Source: Telopea speciosissima
Taxonomy: Eukaryota > Streptophyta > Magnoliopsida > Proteales > Proteaceae
DNA: 64,000 nucleotides
Reading direction: 5' to 3'
Assembly: GCF_018873765.1 (NCBI RefSeq)
Contig: NC_057916.1
Span: 25,529,001-25,593,000, forward strand
In this document: positions 24,087-33,909 of the stretch, in pieces
Position numbering within the stretch: position 1 is the first letter of the stretch
Layout of the letters: every line of letters begins with the position of its first letter
The notes under the pieces: model-generated
The model's input: the letters and a program-made list of their open reading frames with translations, nothing else
Databases searched by the model: none
Told to the model about the DNA's origin: nothing
Position numbers and translations under genes: made by a program

Positions 24087-24178
24087 GGCAAGTCAGAATA
24101 TCAATAAGCTTCAGAAGTTAAAAGTCATGAAGGATTTCAACATCCCTTCACACATCTAATTGCCTCCTCATTCTTGCC
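24087..24178 (-). ncRNA. Box C/D snoRNA, copy 1 (degenerate)
   Basis: This 92-nt unit is the most diverged. The terminal stem, box D and the 25S guide (here AAGCUUAUUGAUAU) are kept, but box C reads AUGAGGA instead of AUGAUGA. The U-to-G change hits the core of the K-turn motif and probably impairs snoRNP assembly. It may be a pseudogene copy at the 3' end of the cluster. Confidence 0.6.
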
Positions 24179-24293
24179 ATATTGTTTTGGAGCTAAAAGA
24201 CTCTTAAAAAACAAACAGAAATTAAAACTTGAAGAGGGTTGATGAAGGAAAAAAAGAAAGTTAAATCGATAAATTAGCGGAATAAAAGGAATG

Positions 24294-24384
24294 GGCAAGT
24301 CAGAATATCAATAAGCCTCAGAAGTTCAGGTCATGAAGGATTTCAACATCCCTTCACACATCTAATAGCCTCATCATTCTTGCC
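24294..24384 (-). ncRNA. Box C/D snoRNA, copy 2
   Basis: All box C/D hallmarks are present: terminal stem GGCAAG/CTTGCC, box C AUGAUGA, box D CUGA and the 25S-complementary guide. The unit is 91 nt, a normal box C/D length. Plant box C/D snoRNAs are often cut from polycistronic Pol II transcripts, which fits its position in a same-strand tandem cluster. Confidence 0.87.
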
Positions 24385-24512
24385 ATATTGTCTTGAAACT
24401 GAAAGAATTTTAAAATGCAAAAACAAAACCCAAAAAAAGCTTGCAATCTGGAATAGGATTGATGCAAGGGAGGAAAAAGTTGCATTCATAAATGAGTGGA
24501 AAAAAAGGAATG

Positions 24513-24603
24513 GGCAAGTCAGAATATCAATAAGCCTCAGAAGTTCAGGTCATGAAGGATTTCAACATCCCTTCACACATCTAATAGCCTCATCATTCTT
24601 GCC
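24513..24603 (-). ncRNA. Box C/D snoRNA, copy 3
   Basis: The 91-nt unit has a GGCAAG/CTTGCC terminal stem, box C AUGAUGA, box D CUGA, and the same 12-nt 25S guide GCUUAUUGAUAU. The interior can fold into a GAAGG...CCTTC hairpin, and CUGA motifs suitable as D' lie in ACCUGAACUUCUGAGG. It is identical to copy 2 over nearly the whole length by eye. The A-rich 24380-24781 plus-strand reading frame crossing it is a by-product of the repeat. Confidence 0.87.
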
Positions 24604-24738
24604 ATATTGTCTTGAAACTAATAGAATTTTAAAAAATGCAAAAACAAAACCAAAAAAAAAAAAGCTTGCAGTCTTGAATAGAGTTGATGAAGGGGGGAAA
24701 AAAGTTGCATTCATAAATGAATGGAAAAAAAAGGACTG

Positions 24739-24829
24739 GGCAAGTCAGAATATCAATAAGCCTCAGAAGTTACGGTCATGAAGGAGTTCAACATCCCTTC
24801 ACACATCTAATTGCCTCATCATTCTTGCC
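24739..24829 (-). ncRNA. Box C/D snoRNA, copy 4 (first in transcript order)
   Basis: On the minus strand the 91-nt unit starts GGCAAG and ends CTTGCC, a perfect 6-bp terminal stem. Just inside are box C (AUGAUGA) and box D (CUGA). Directly upstream of box D with one spacer base lies GCUUAUUGAUAU. It is perfectly complementary over 12 bases to AUAUCAAUAAGC near the 5' end of 25S rRNA, as I remember that conserved sequence. By the box D plus five rule it would guide 2'-O-methylation of the second U in AUAU, U44 in Arabidopsis numbering by my count. It has a few substitutions relative to copies 2 and 3. Confidence 0.85.
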
Positions 24830-24889
24830 ACATCGAGCAATGAAACTAGAAAAACTACAAAAAAACAAAAAAGTTAAAATAGATGATTT

Positions 24890-25530
24890 TTAAGGTGACA
24901 ATAAAAAGGATGAAGATATATTATTCTGTTCAAGAGGACTATTCCCCCACCACTTCTGAGTGACGCATTCGCCATATATCAGTCAAATGAATCCCCTAAC
25001 AAAAAATCCTAATTGAGACGAATAACAAAAGCTACAAATCTCAGGATTTTAAGACAGGGAATCAATGAGAAACAGAAAGATGCCACAGCTAACATGAACA
25101 AGTTCAAATTAACTTCAAAAAAAGGGTGGGAGAGGGGTGACGGAGGGAAACCCCTACAGAGACCCCATATTTGCTGTTGCGCAGCTATGACTCAAAACGC
25201 TTCCATGGAACAAAACGGGAAGGCGATCTTAAGGGCTGCGCTTAAGAGATTAAATTGAAAACATCAATTATTATATGGGAAAAGAAAATTTCGAAAAATC
25301 AATGAAAACCTACGTAAAGCTGCTCTAAAATGACAAATTCAAATGATAAAAAGAGAACAAACAATTAGAAAAGTACGCAAAACGGAACAACAAAAATCAA
25401 GAACGGAGCAGGAAACTCAAAGGCTGAATAGAAGATATGCGAGATTGGGTTTGATCATTCTATTCTGGCTTTGGAGTTTCTCCTCCATTCTGTTCTGACT
25501 TGAGATCCTCACTCCACTCTTGCCCGCCTC
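24890..25530 (-). other. Probable leader/spacer of the snoRNA transcript
   Basis: It lies between the promoter-like region and the snoRNA copies on the minus strand. I find no further perfect C/D pair. GCGCAGC (25179-25185) and GCTGCGC (25234-25240) could form a stem with about 48 nt between, so an H/ACA-like or other structured RNA is possible but unproven. Confidence 0.35.
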
Positions 25531-25534
25531 ACCA

Positions 25535-25800
25535 CAATAAACCCTAGTCGCTGCAAGAGGAAGGTGATAGAGATTTGAGGGATTAAAGTTTGATTATATA
25601 GGTATGGATACTATCTATCAGAAAAACACAACGATGCCCTAAATTTTGTAAATGACGTAAATACCCCCATCATATGAGCTAGGTCTAAGGGTGCACCTGG
25701 GGCCTGGAATTGCTCACTTTTCAGCTCAGGACCGGCCCGGCCAAAGGTCAAGCTGCTCTCTCAGGCCCAGCCTGAGAATTCAGGTCACGTTGAGCCCAAT
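25535..25800 (-). promoter_or_regulatory. Candidate promoter of the snoRNA cluster
   Basis: Read on the minus strand, two Site II type words (TGGGCT at 25793-25798, TGGGCC at 25764-25769) are followed by a TATA box (TATATAATC, 25592-25600). About 45 bases further downstream lies an interstitial telomere motif (AAACCCTA on the plus strand at 25539-25546). TATA, Site II and telo-box are the known element set of plant ribosomal protein and snoRNA gene promoters. The Site II words sit in GGCCCGGCC-rich MITE-like sequence, so they could be coincidental. Confidence 0.5.
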
Positions 25801-25867
25801 TTTTGACAAATTCCATGATGTATGTTACATTACTTGCTCAACTGCGGATATTGTCAAGGAGAAAGAT

Positions 25868-26020
25868 GCGTTGGGGTCCTCTGCGCCCCAAACACAGCAA
25901 GGCTACAAAAAGACCACCTTACTCCCTGCTCGAACAGGGGTAAGGTCGTCTTTTTTCTCCTTCTTGTGTGTGGGGCGTATGTAAGTAAGGGCAGCTCGGA
26001 GGTAGAGGATCCAGATCTGG
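25868..26020. mobile_element. Foldback MITE, GGATCCTCTACTG family, 8-bp duplication
   Basis: The 153-bp element is flanked by perfect AGAAAGAT duplications (25860-25867, 26021-26028). The right end GTAGAGGATCCAGATCTGG matches the right end of the element at 47252-47443, and the middle shares a GGGGTAAGG core. The left end is more diverged. Confidence 0.65.
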
Positions 26021-26028
26021 AGAAAGAT

Positions 26029-26585
26029 AACGACACACCCTTACCGTAAGGCAGAGTCATGTTCCTCCGAGAGTTAATCAACTGTCCCATTTTTGCCATT
26101 TACAAGGGAGAAGGGATAGTAATGAAAACAGAAAGGACAAATGGTTATCTCTCACAGATACATTCACTTGTTTCGTGCGGTTGATCCATAATCCCCAGAA
26201 GTAGGCTAGCATGCCCTATGTTTTTTTTCTTGGGTGGAAGGATGAACACAAATTTTGATCATGTGATGCACTGGAAATGATGTGGATTTGTCTCATGTCA
26301 AGTCAAATCCAATCAAATTTTGATATATTTTTTCCACCCTGTTATAGTCCTTGATTTTTTTCAATATCTTGCTTTGCCACTTGGTAGAACCAGAATATCT
26401 TTTTTTTTTTTTGGTAATGGTAGAACCAGAATATCAGATTGAATTGAAATGCAACTGGTGGGCAGAGAACCTTGGGGTCCACCTATACATAAATTCCCAG
26501 CCCTACCTAAACTACCCCAAGAAGCTTATTAGAGGCCGGGTGTGTTATTTTACTTATGAATGAGGGCGTGTGGATACCTTGCACC
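26029..26585. other. Spacer between MITEs
   Basis: It is AT-rich with a poly-T at 26399-26412, and AGAACCAGAATATC is duplicated around that T run. No gene is seen. Confidence 0.5.
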
Positions 26586-27125
26586 TAGGTGTATAAGTTT
26601 GGCCCTATCAGCCCGAGTCTACCCTGAGCCCGAATAGGGTTTCAGCTGAATTTTTCAACCATGAGGGCGGGTTAGGGTTGAAATTTTCAGGCTCTAGGTC
26701 AAGGTCAAGTTGGGCCAGGATTGAGGCTTTGGGCTAAGCCCAGCCCGGCCCAACCCTATATTAGCTTTACAATTTATTATTTAGTATCTAATTATCTATT
26801 AATTTACCAAAAATGTTAATTATCTATCGAATGAAAATTTTTACAATTTTAAGATTGGGCTAAGTTTTTTAACCCAAAGAAAAGTCTAATATTCAATTGA
26901 GTATGAAACAAACCAATACCCAATCACATGTGTCTCATTTTTTTAAGGCATACGATGATGTAAATGGCAAAAATTAGGGTCAATCAGGGCTGGGATGGGT
27001 TGGGCCTGCGCTGAGATATCTCAACCCGACCTAGGGCCGGGTTGGGCTTGGGTTGAGCTAAAAGGATTCAGAGTTGGGCTAGGGTTTTAAAAAATCTGGC
27101 CCAACCCGGCCTTGTTTCACCCCTA
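26586..27125. mobile_element. hAT-type MITE, GGGCC-rich family, copy 1
   Basis: The 540-bp element is flanked by perfect 8-bp duplications CTTGCACC (26578-26585, 27126-27133). Its ends are TAGGTGTATAAGTTTGGCC and, inverted, TAGGGGTGAAACAAGGCCGG. Subterminal regions are loaded with GGGTTGGGC/GCCCAACCC words around an AT-rich centre. The element at 49051-49633 is the same family in the opposite orientation. Confidence 0.85.
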
Positions 27126-27133
27126 CTTGCACC

Positions 27134-28425
27134 GATATGACAATCAAAAGGTTTGTAAGTGAATGTAAACTATGATGCCTAATCAATGATTTTATATTTT
27201 ACTAAATCCATTTATGGAGTGATAATTTCATGACCCAAAAAAGCTCAAAAAACCCAGAAACACATAAAAGTGTGCCAGACCCAAAAACACTAAAAAAAAA
27301 CAGAAGCGTTACCATACAGAGCCTTAGACTCCGATTGAACTCGCACTACTCACAAAAAAACAAAAACTCAGTCCTATAAACCTTGGGCCTAGATTTTTAA
27401 CCTTAATCCAGTCCATGGGCTAAGCCCAGACCAAGCCTTAAAATTTTCAGGTGGTCCTTTGGCAAGCTCGTGCTTTTGGGAGTAAGCACTCTATCTATAT
27501 AGCCAGCGATGTTCAAGTTTTTTTTTTTTTTTTGGGAGGGGAGTTGGGGTGGGGGGGGGGGGAATGAAAGTTAATGTTCAAATAGGGGTACCAAAATGTG
27601 AATAGAACCAGTGAAACCGAACCTAACTAGTCCAAATCAAACTGAACCGAGGCTTATTGGATCAGCTTCAGATTGAGGTATTGTGAAACCGGTTGAAAAT
27701 TTGGACCACTCCGAAACCAAATCGAACATGAAAAAGTGGACTGAAACCGAACCTAAACCGAAAATCTTAAAACATGTTTCCCCCCATAATTATGTATATC
27801 AATATACAAGACAAACAAAACCAAATCAGACCGAATCAAATATCAAACCGATAAGAGAAAGGCAAAATAAAATGAATCCAAACTGAATTGAAATTTACCG
27901 AAACCAATCTTTCCTTGTTGGTTTGATTTTGGATTGACCTAATCTCACACCAAAACTGATAAAACAACACCAAAGTACCAAACCGACCGATTGACTCGCC
28001 CACTTCAAGGTTGATCATTATTGGGTCTATCTCAAATCCATTAGGAAACTGAAACGACTGATTGAATTTGAGTTAGAGCATTCCCAGATCTGATTCAAAT
28101 GTAGCGAGAAATTGAACGGATCTAATAGTCCAAGTAATTCATTTTCAAATCTTAAATTCTTTGATTATGTAATATCTTATTATTGGTTTGATATGTTCCA
28201 ATTTTTTTTATACAATAATAATGGAAAAAGTTTTCTTTCATCAATGGTGAAGGGTTCACCCACGAATCTATCTTCATAATTACCTCTCTCTATTTGTTGG
28301 AGGTTTAAATGTCTTTCACTATCCTTGACACCCATCAACAGCAATGATGGCCATCGGTGAAGGAGTTAAAACTTGATCCTAAGATAATATCCATGTTTAC
28401 AAAACGTTAACTACTCAGTCATCGG
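27134..28425. other. Spacer with AAACCGAACC-rich repeat
   Basis: 27590-28010 is dense in GAAACCGAACC/ACCAAACCGACC words, the composition of another plant MITE family, but its limits are not clear. CATCGGTGAAGGAGTTAAAA occurs twice (28352 and 28419), a local direct repeat of unknown origin. No gene. Confidence 0.45.
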
Positions 28426-28429
28426 TGAA

Positions 28430-29485
28430 GGAGTTAAAACTCTATTCAAATGCGTATATGATACAAGGCCTAAGTTATGCATGTCTTTCTTCCCCAATTC
28501 TATCAAAGTCATTTTAAGTTTGTGTATTGTCTCGTTTAGATTATTTAATCCGAATCAAATCATTCATCCGTACTAAAGCATCAATAGACATCCGTTGTAC
28601 ACATCCACTCCACTTCAAGCGGCTTTTTCGCAGTTTATCACATATCGGAGCCACTCCCAAAACAACTCTAATTTGATTCATTACTTTCTCTTTCCTAGTT
28701 TACCACATATCTATTTCAATATCATCATCTCAACTACATTTGATTTATCTATATGATGTTTTTTAATATTCCACGTCATACATCATATATAGCTGAATTT
28801 TTCGGAATACGTCAATCATATAATATTTTGGACACACCTCTCCACTTTATCCATCATATTTGAATTTTTTGGATAATATCATCCTCTATTTTTATTTCTT
28901 TAAATACCTAAAATAATCACTTTGCATGATGTTCCTCTCATCAATTTTCACTAACTCGTTAAATGTCACGATGTAATTAAAGTTACATACTATATATTCC
29001 GTTTTCGTTATCTTAAAACCGTTTGATTCCAAGATTGATATTTATAATTTCAACTTGACGTTAATCACTGTTTTTGTTTTTTTCCACCAAAACAATATCA
29101 TCAACAAAAAAGTATAAACCAAAGGACTTGACCTTGAATGTCTTTGATTAGATGATCTATGATAAGAACAAACAAATAAAAGTTTAAAACCGATCCTTGA
29201 TATACCCAATTATAATTGAAAATTTACTACCTTGAACCTTACCGTTCTTACATTAGTCACCGCACCAGTATACATATATTTAACTATGTCCACATATTTA
29301 CTTGAAATACATCTCTTCTCTAGTACGTTCCAAATTAATTCTCTCGTAACTTTGTCATAAGCTTTTCTAGATCAATAATTATTATATAGAGATCCTTCTT
29401 ACAGTCTGTAAATATTTTCGAGTCTGTTAATTGAATAAATATATTTTGTCATGGATTTTCATGGCATAAAACCAAATTGGGTTTA
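28430..29485 (-). mobile_element. Degraded RTE-clade LINE (reverse transcriptase part)
   Basis: On the minus strand the sequence follows, with many changes, the well-known plant RTE reverse transcriptase and C-terminal region. In plus-strand words, the stretches around ATGCATGTCTTTCTTCCCCA (28478), CCGTTGTACACATCCACTCC (28592), ACAATATCATCAACAAAAAA (29091) and GGCATAAAACCAAATTGG (29462) correspond to conserved RTE positions. The reading frame is broken throughout by stops and indels. It is an old, dead LINE, truncated at both ends. Confidence 0.65.
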
Positions 29486-29906
29486 CCCTAAAAAAATGAA
29501 TTATTTGAGATTTTGTACCATAAAAGAAAAAGAAAGAAAGATGAACTACTTGAGCTTGGGGTCGGTGTTTTTTTTTATTTGTTTGATGAAGGATCCAACA
29601 TGGGTTTAGTTGGCTTCTACTTCAAGATTAAATAAGGTTTGACAAATCCTAAAGCATCAATTCCAATGGACCCACTGGACCCAACCCATAAATAAATTTA
29701 GTGATGGAATCCTGTATGATGTGCTATTCAACAAGAGCTGGGCCCAGGCTTGACATATGAACCCGGACCCAACTGGCTCATCCCGGTAATAGATCTATTT
29801 AATACATTTTTTATATGTAATATTTTAATGAATTTGGATACGTATGGTGTATGTATGTGAATATTCTTCCATTCTACATTACATATTCTATTTTGGTGAT
29901 TTAAAC

Positions 29907-32900
29907 TAGGGCTGTAAACGGCTCGGATTCGGCTCAGATTCACTATTATTCAAATCTGAATCCGTTTAACAAATACATTATCCAAATTCGATCTGATATC
30001 CGACGGATATTTAAATGGTATTACCGTATTCGAATCCCAGAGTTTATCGGATATCCGGATACTATCCGATCCGATAAACTATCCGATTCATGAACAATTA
30101 AACTTATGGATTTCCAACTTCGACTACCGATTTTCGACTCCGATTACCTATTTTATTAAACTACTGCCTATTCTTAGAAAGGTGTTATTTTGTTCTTTAA
30201 ATTGGATTATCATTAGGTTAATGGATAGATTGATCCTGTTATCTTCAAATCAAACCTCAAAATGAAGTTTTTTACACCATTGTCATTTGAAAACTATACC
30301 CATGGTAAATAGCAATACTTTTCACCAAATGTAGTTAATAAAGCTCAAAATGACAATAGTGTAGATTGAATCTGTGATTTTCAAATCAAACCCCAAAATG
30401 AAGCTCTTCATGTGTTTAACAAATCCTTAAGCATGAGTTCAAGGTAAAAAACTAGCAAACACTTGTTCAAAGACAAACATCATAGTATTTTGCAATTCTA
30501 AACTAAACTACCTGAATAAACGATTACACTAGTACACTTCTAAATAGGATTACACATATAAATACTCTGCAAGCTTGTCATTAGTTTGTGCTTCAAACAA
30601 CGAAGCTCCATTGATAACAACTCCAACCAATGTGAAAATTGGAAACCATCTGCCTGCAATAGAAATATGACAAGCCTTAGCAAATGATCTTATCTACTTG
30701 ATTCACAATCTATTAATAAACGTTTACTAAATGATAAGAGCAATATCTATAAGTTACTTTGAGAAATGAGCCCATTGATTCTTAGTAGCAACCCATCACC
30801 ACAATAAGTTACTTGCTATAAATAAGATCAAAGGTTACCACTTACCAGTAGTAGAAATAACACCAACAACTAACACCTTGGTAGTCATGTTCATACATCC
30901 ACAGTGGAATCTGATCCATCAAATATAACAAAAATTGCCCAAATTAGTAAGAAAACAATAAGTTTATACCATGTACACTATAAATATTAGAAGAGATAAA
31001 ATTATATTTCCACAAAAAAAAAAAAAGAGATAAAATTATTAACTTTATAAATACTTATCAGCTTTAATTGATGGCAACCATTCTCTCAAACAAATTAAAG
31101 CTTCAACCACTTCTGGAAGTAATGATGAGCGAGATTCAGTAATATATCTACCTCCAATACTAAAGGCAGATTCTGACATAACTGATGAAGCTGAAACTGC
31201 CAAGATATCACGAGCCATTCTAGAAATGATTGAAAACTTGGGACTATTGGTTCTCCACCAATGTAAAATATCAAAACAAGAAATTTAATAAGGAAAGCAA
31301 CCTATCTCTTAGAGAAACCCACACTCCCACTTTTTTGGGCACTTCCAAGTTCCAATCCTTGCTCCTAGCTCAAGTCTTCCAAAACTCAATCTTGAATCAA
31401 GATTGTTTAAGCTAAAAACAATCGAGGGAAGAGAGAAAAATTAAACAAGATGTACTTAGGATCTATAGAGGAAATTCATGTCTCTCACATGGATTTAAAC
31501 ATGTACCTATGCTTCAATTAGCAATTACTTAAAAAATTCACAAGGGTCAAGAATAATAAAAAATGCACATAAACAAATAGCAAAGCCTACTTGAGGTAAG
31601 TTGAATAAATTACTAAATGTGGACAACTTAATTGCAAGATATCATCTCATTAAATGTACATGAGTGATATTCAAGGGAGACCACTATAATTCCGGATAAG
31701 GGCAGCCATCTAAATAGAGACTAACATCAACTTATCACTCAATTGACCAAGACTTGGAAAAAAAGAAAATGTAAATAATAATGCATAGCAAGAGACAACA
31801 TGATAGAACAAATTAGAATGATAATTGTGCTTATGAAATGAAACAAATGGCATTTACAATAGTTAATGCAAAAGACAAATGCCAACTCTAGGCAGGGCTA
31901 ATCAAGTGAGATTAGATCTGTAATCCATTTTATACTAGTTGCATTTAGATCTGTAATGGAGATTAGATTCTCTGTACTTGTATACCAATTATCCTAATTA
32001 GTTACTTTACATTAACCAAAAGACAGCATCAAAGAATAGTGAGAATTGAGAAAACATTTGATCATATTATAACCTTCCATAGAATTACAAATTATCTAAA
32101 AACATAAACCAAAGGAAAGAAGATAAGAAAAACAGAGTATACTAACAGAGGACTTCATTGACCATTAAGCAATCTTCCCAAGAGAGGTCTATGAAGTATA
32201 GCCATGAAGGCCAAGACCCATGTAGGACTTATCGGTACACTTCAAAGGAGATGGAGTGACCTGCATGAACAAATAATTAATTCAACAGGACACCTCTTGG
32301 ATGGGGCTTTACCTAAAACACAATCATCTTTTACATTAATTGTCCTTCAAGTTGATCTTTTATGTACAGTTATCCATGTTTTTACATCTACTCAAACTCA
32401 AGCAGCTCTTAGGATTGTTAAAATAATCCACATTGCATTAATATTTTGGGTTACCAAATCCAAGAGTTAGAACTTAAGATAGTCTCAATTGAAAGCACAA
32501 TTTGGCAGTAGCTCAATTAGTAGCAACTGAACATTTAACATTGGGTACACAACTAATCTAAACTTCACCTCATATTACATTCTAAAGATTTTAGGACTTA
32601 TTACAGTCAACATCCATGTAGCATTTTCAACTTCATGAGGATTGGAATTGACATATCGATGGTTGAAGGTGTACCCACCATCCATGTAAACCTTGTGATC
32701 ATCCTTGAAATGTGCAACAAATATTGGGTAAAAACCTTTTGTTACTAAGTTCATGGCAACAAGATTTTGCACTAACCATTCTAGTTATGCAGATCTTTGA
32801 GAAAGGTCATGGATAGGGGTGGAAATCCATGGTGTGACTGACCAACACTTCACCAAAGAACAATGGCAGAGTTGTTAATGCAAGGAAAAACTTGTACACA

Positions 32901-33901
32901 CAAAGTCTAGACCAATTTCAGCCCCTGTTCATGAAGTAAGAGATTATGCCAATCATAATATGTGACCTTTTAGACCTGTCGAGACCAATTAGATGGTTAT
33001 GGAGATCAGTTCATGCAATCCCTTTCAAGGATTCATGCCGTCTGCAAACTACCTCACTATGCAATTATACAACTCCAAGGCCTGCAGACCTGATGGGTCC
33101 AATTTTCAAACTCATTTGGGGTTTAATCAAGCAAAAGAAATTGAATGAGACAAGAGCTTAAAGTGTTCAAAGCCTGAAACTAAACACATGAAACCGAGAG
33201 CTGAGAGCCTAAATCAAAGTATAAACATCTATCACTGCAAAAACAAACCCACAAAAATGGAAAGTTGTACAGTATAAATTTCAGTATATCTTCCCCAAAT
33301 GGGATTCTTCGGTTTATTGCCTAGCACAACACCAAACCAGAGATACTTGCAAGAGACAAAACCAAGAGAGAGATACGGAAGAAGAAGAAGAATCGTATAC
33401 CTCATTAGTCCAAAGTGAGAGTCGAGGGGGTTGTGCGAATGCCGTTGCCGTTGCTGTCGCCGCTACCGCTAAGAGCCTAGAATCAAGAATGAGTGACTGA
33501 CCTTGAAGCTTGAGGGTTGAGTGCATGCTGCCGGCGCCGTTGAGAGCTTGAGTGTTGAAATTTTGAGACTTGAATCGAGAGTGAAAGAGGGAGAAAGGGA
33601 TTCAAGAGAATAGGAAGCCCTAATTAGGTTAAGACTTGAGAGTGATATTACGAAAATAACCTTATAAAATACAAATAATAAAGGCAATACAGTAATATTG
33701 ATATTTATTTATAAAAAATATTAAAAAATCATAATTTACAATCGGATAATAAATTATCCGATTATTATCCGACTCCGAATACGATTAGCTTTCGGACGGA
33801 TTTGGATATTTTTCGGAAACCAAAATTTCGGATTCGGAACCTCTTAAACGGATTTGAACTCGGATCGGATTCGGATTTTCGGCTCTCCATTTACAGCCCT
33901 A
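29907..33901 (-). mobile_element. hAT transposon, 4.0 kb, intact termini
   Basis: The 3995-bp element has inverted ends TAGGGCTGTAAACGG / TAGGGCTGTAAATGG and perfect 8-bp target duplications ATTTAAAC (29899-29906, 33902-33909). Subterminal regions are full of ATCCGATT/CGGATTTGGAT words, the usual transposase-binding style of hAT elements. The only clear transposase segment is the C-terminal dimerisation domain on the minus strand (31045-31272). 33314-33530 (minus) looks like a 5' leader or first exon ending at a donor-like GAG/GTATAC. Intact ends and duplication suggest fairly recent insertion, but most of the transposase body (BED finger, catalytic core) is not recognisable, so it is probably non-autonomous. 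Confidence 0.87.
31045..31272 (-). pseudogene. hAT transposase C-terminal dimerisation domain, partial
   Basis: Minus-strand codons from about 31272 to the TAA at 31045-31047 encode DILHWWRTNSPKF, then ISRMARDILAVSASSVMSES, then AFSIGGR and PEVVEALICLREWL. These are the hallmarks of the hAT C-terminal domain (WW, ARDILA, SESAFS, EALICxxxWL). The conserved tryptophans and the SESAFS core are intact. Directly upstream the frame closes with a TAA about 15 bases before this block, and no further transposase exon could be attached with confidence. It is either the last exon of an intron-containing gene whose other exons are lost, or a remnant. The ordinary length of a hAT transposase is 600-800 residues; only about 76 remain visible. 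Confidence 0.85.
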
Positions 33902-33909
33902 ATTTAAAC

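Larger units (their letters stand above)
23970..24890 (-). repeat. Tandem array of about 220 bp units carrying snoRNAs
   Basis: Four units spaced 207, 219 and 226 bases apart each hold one conserved block of about 91 bases. The blocks are separated by A-rich (T-rich on the minus strand) spacers with the word GAAGAGGGTTGATG or a variant. The conserved blocks diverge less than the spacers, which points to selection on, or recent duplication of, the RNA-coding part. Confidence 0.85.

Noticed and set aside
24380-24781. 133-residue plus-strand open reading frame
   Set aside because: It is an internally repeated translation of the tandem snoRNA units and A-rich spacers on the opposite strand, with no protein family features.
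23970-24890. Regularly spaced repeats resembling a CRISPR array
   Set aside because: This is plant nuclear DNA, the units are about 220 bp, and each holds box C/D snoRNA hallmarks.
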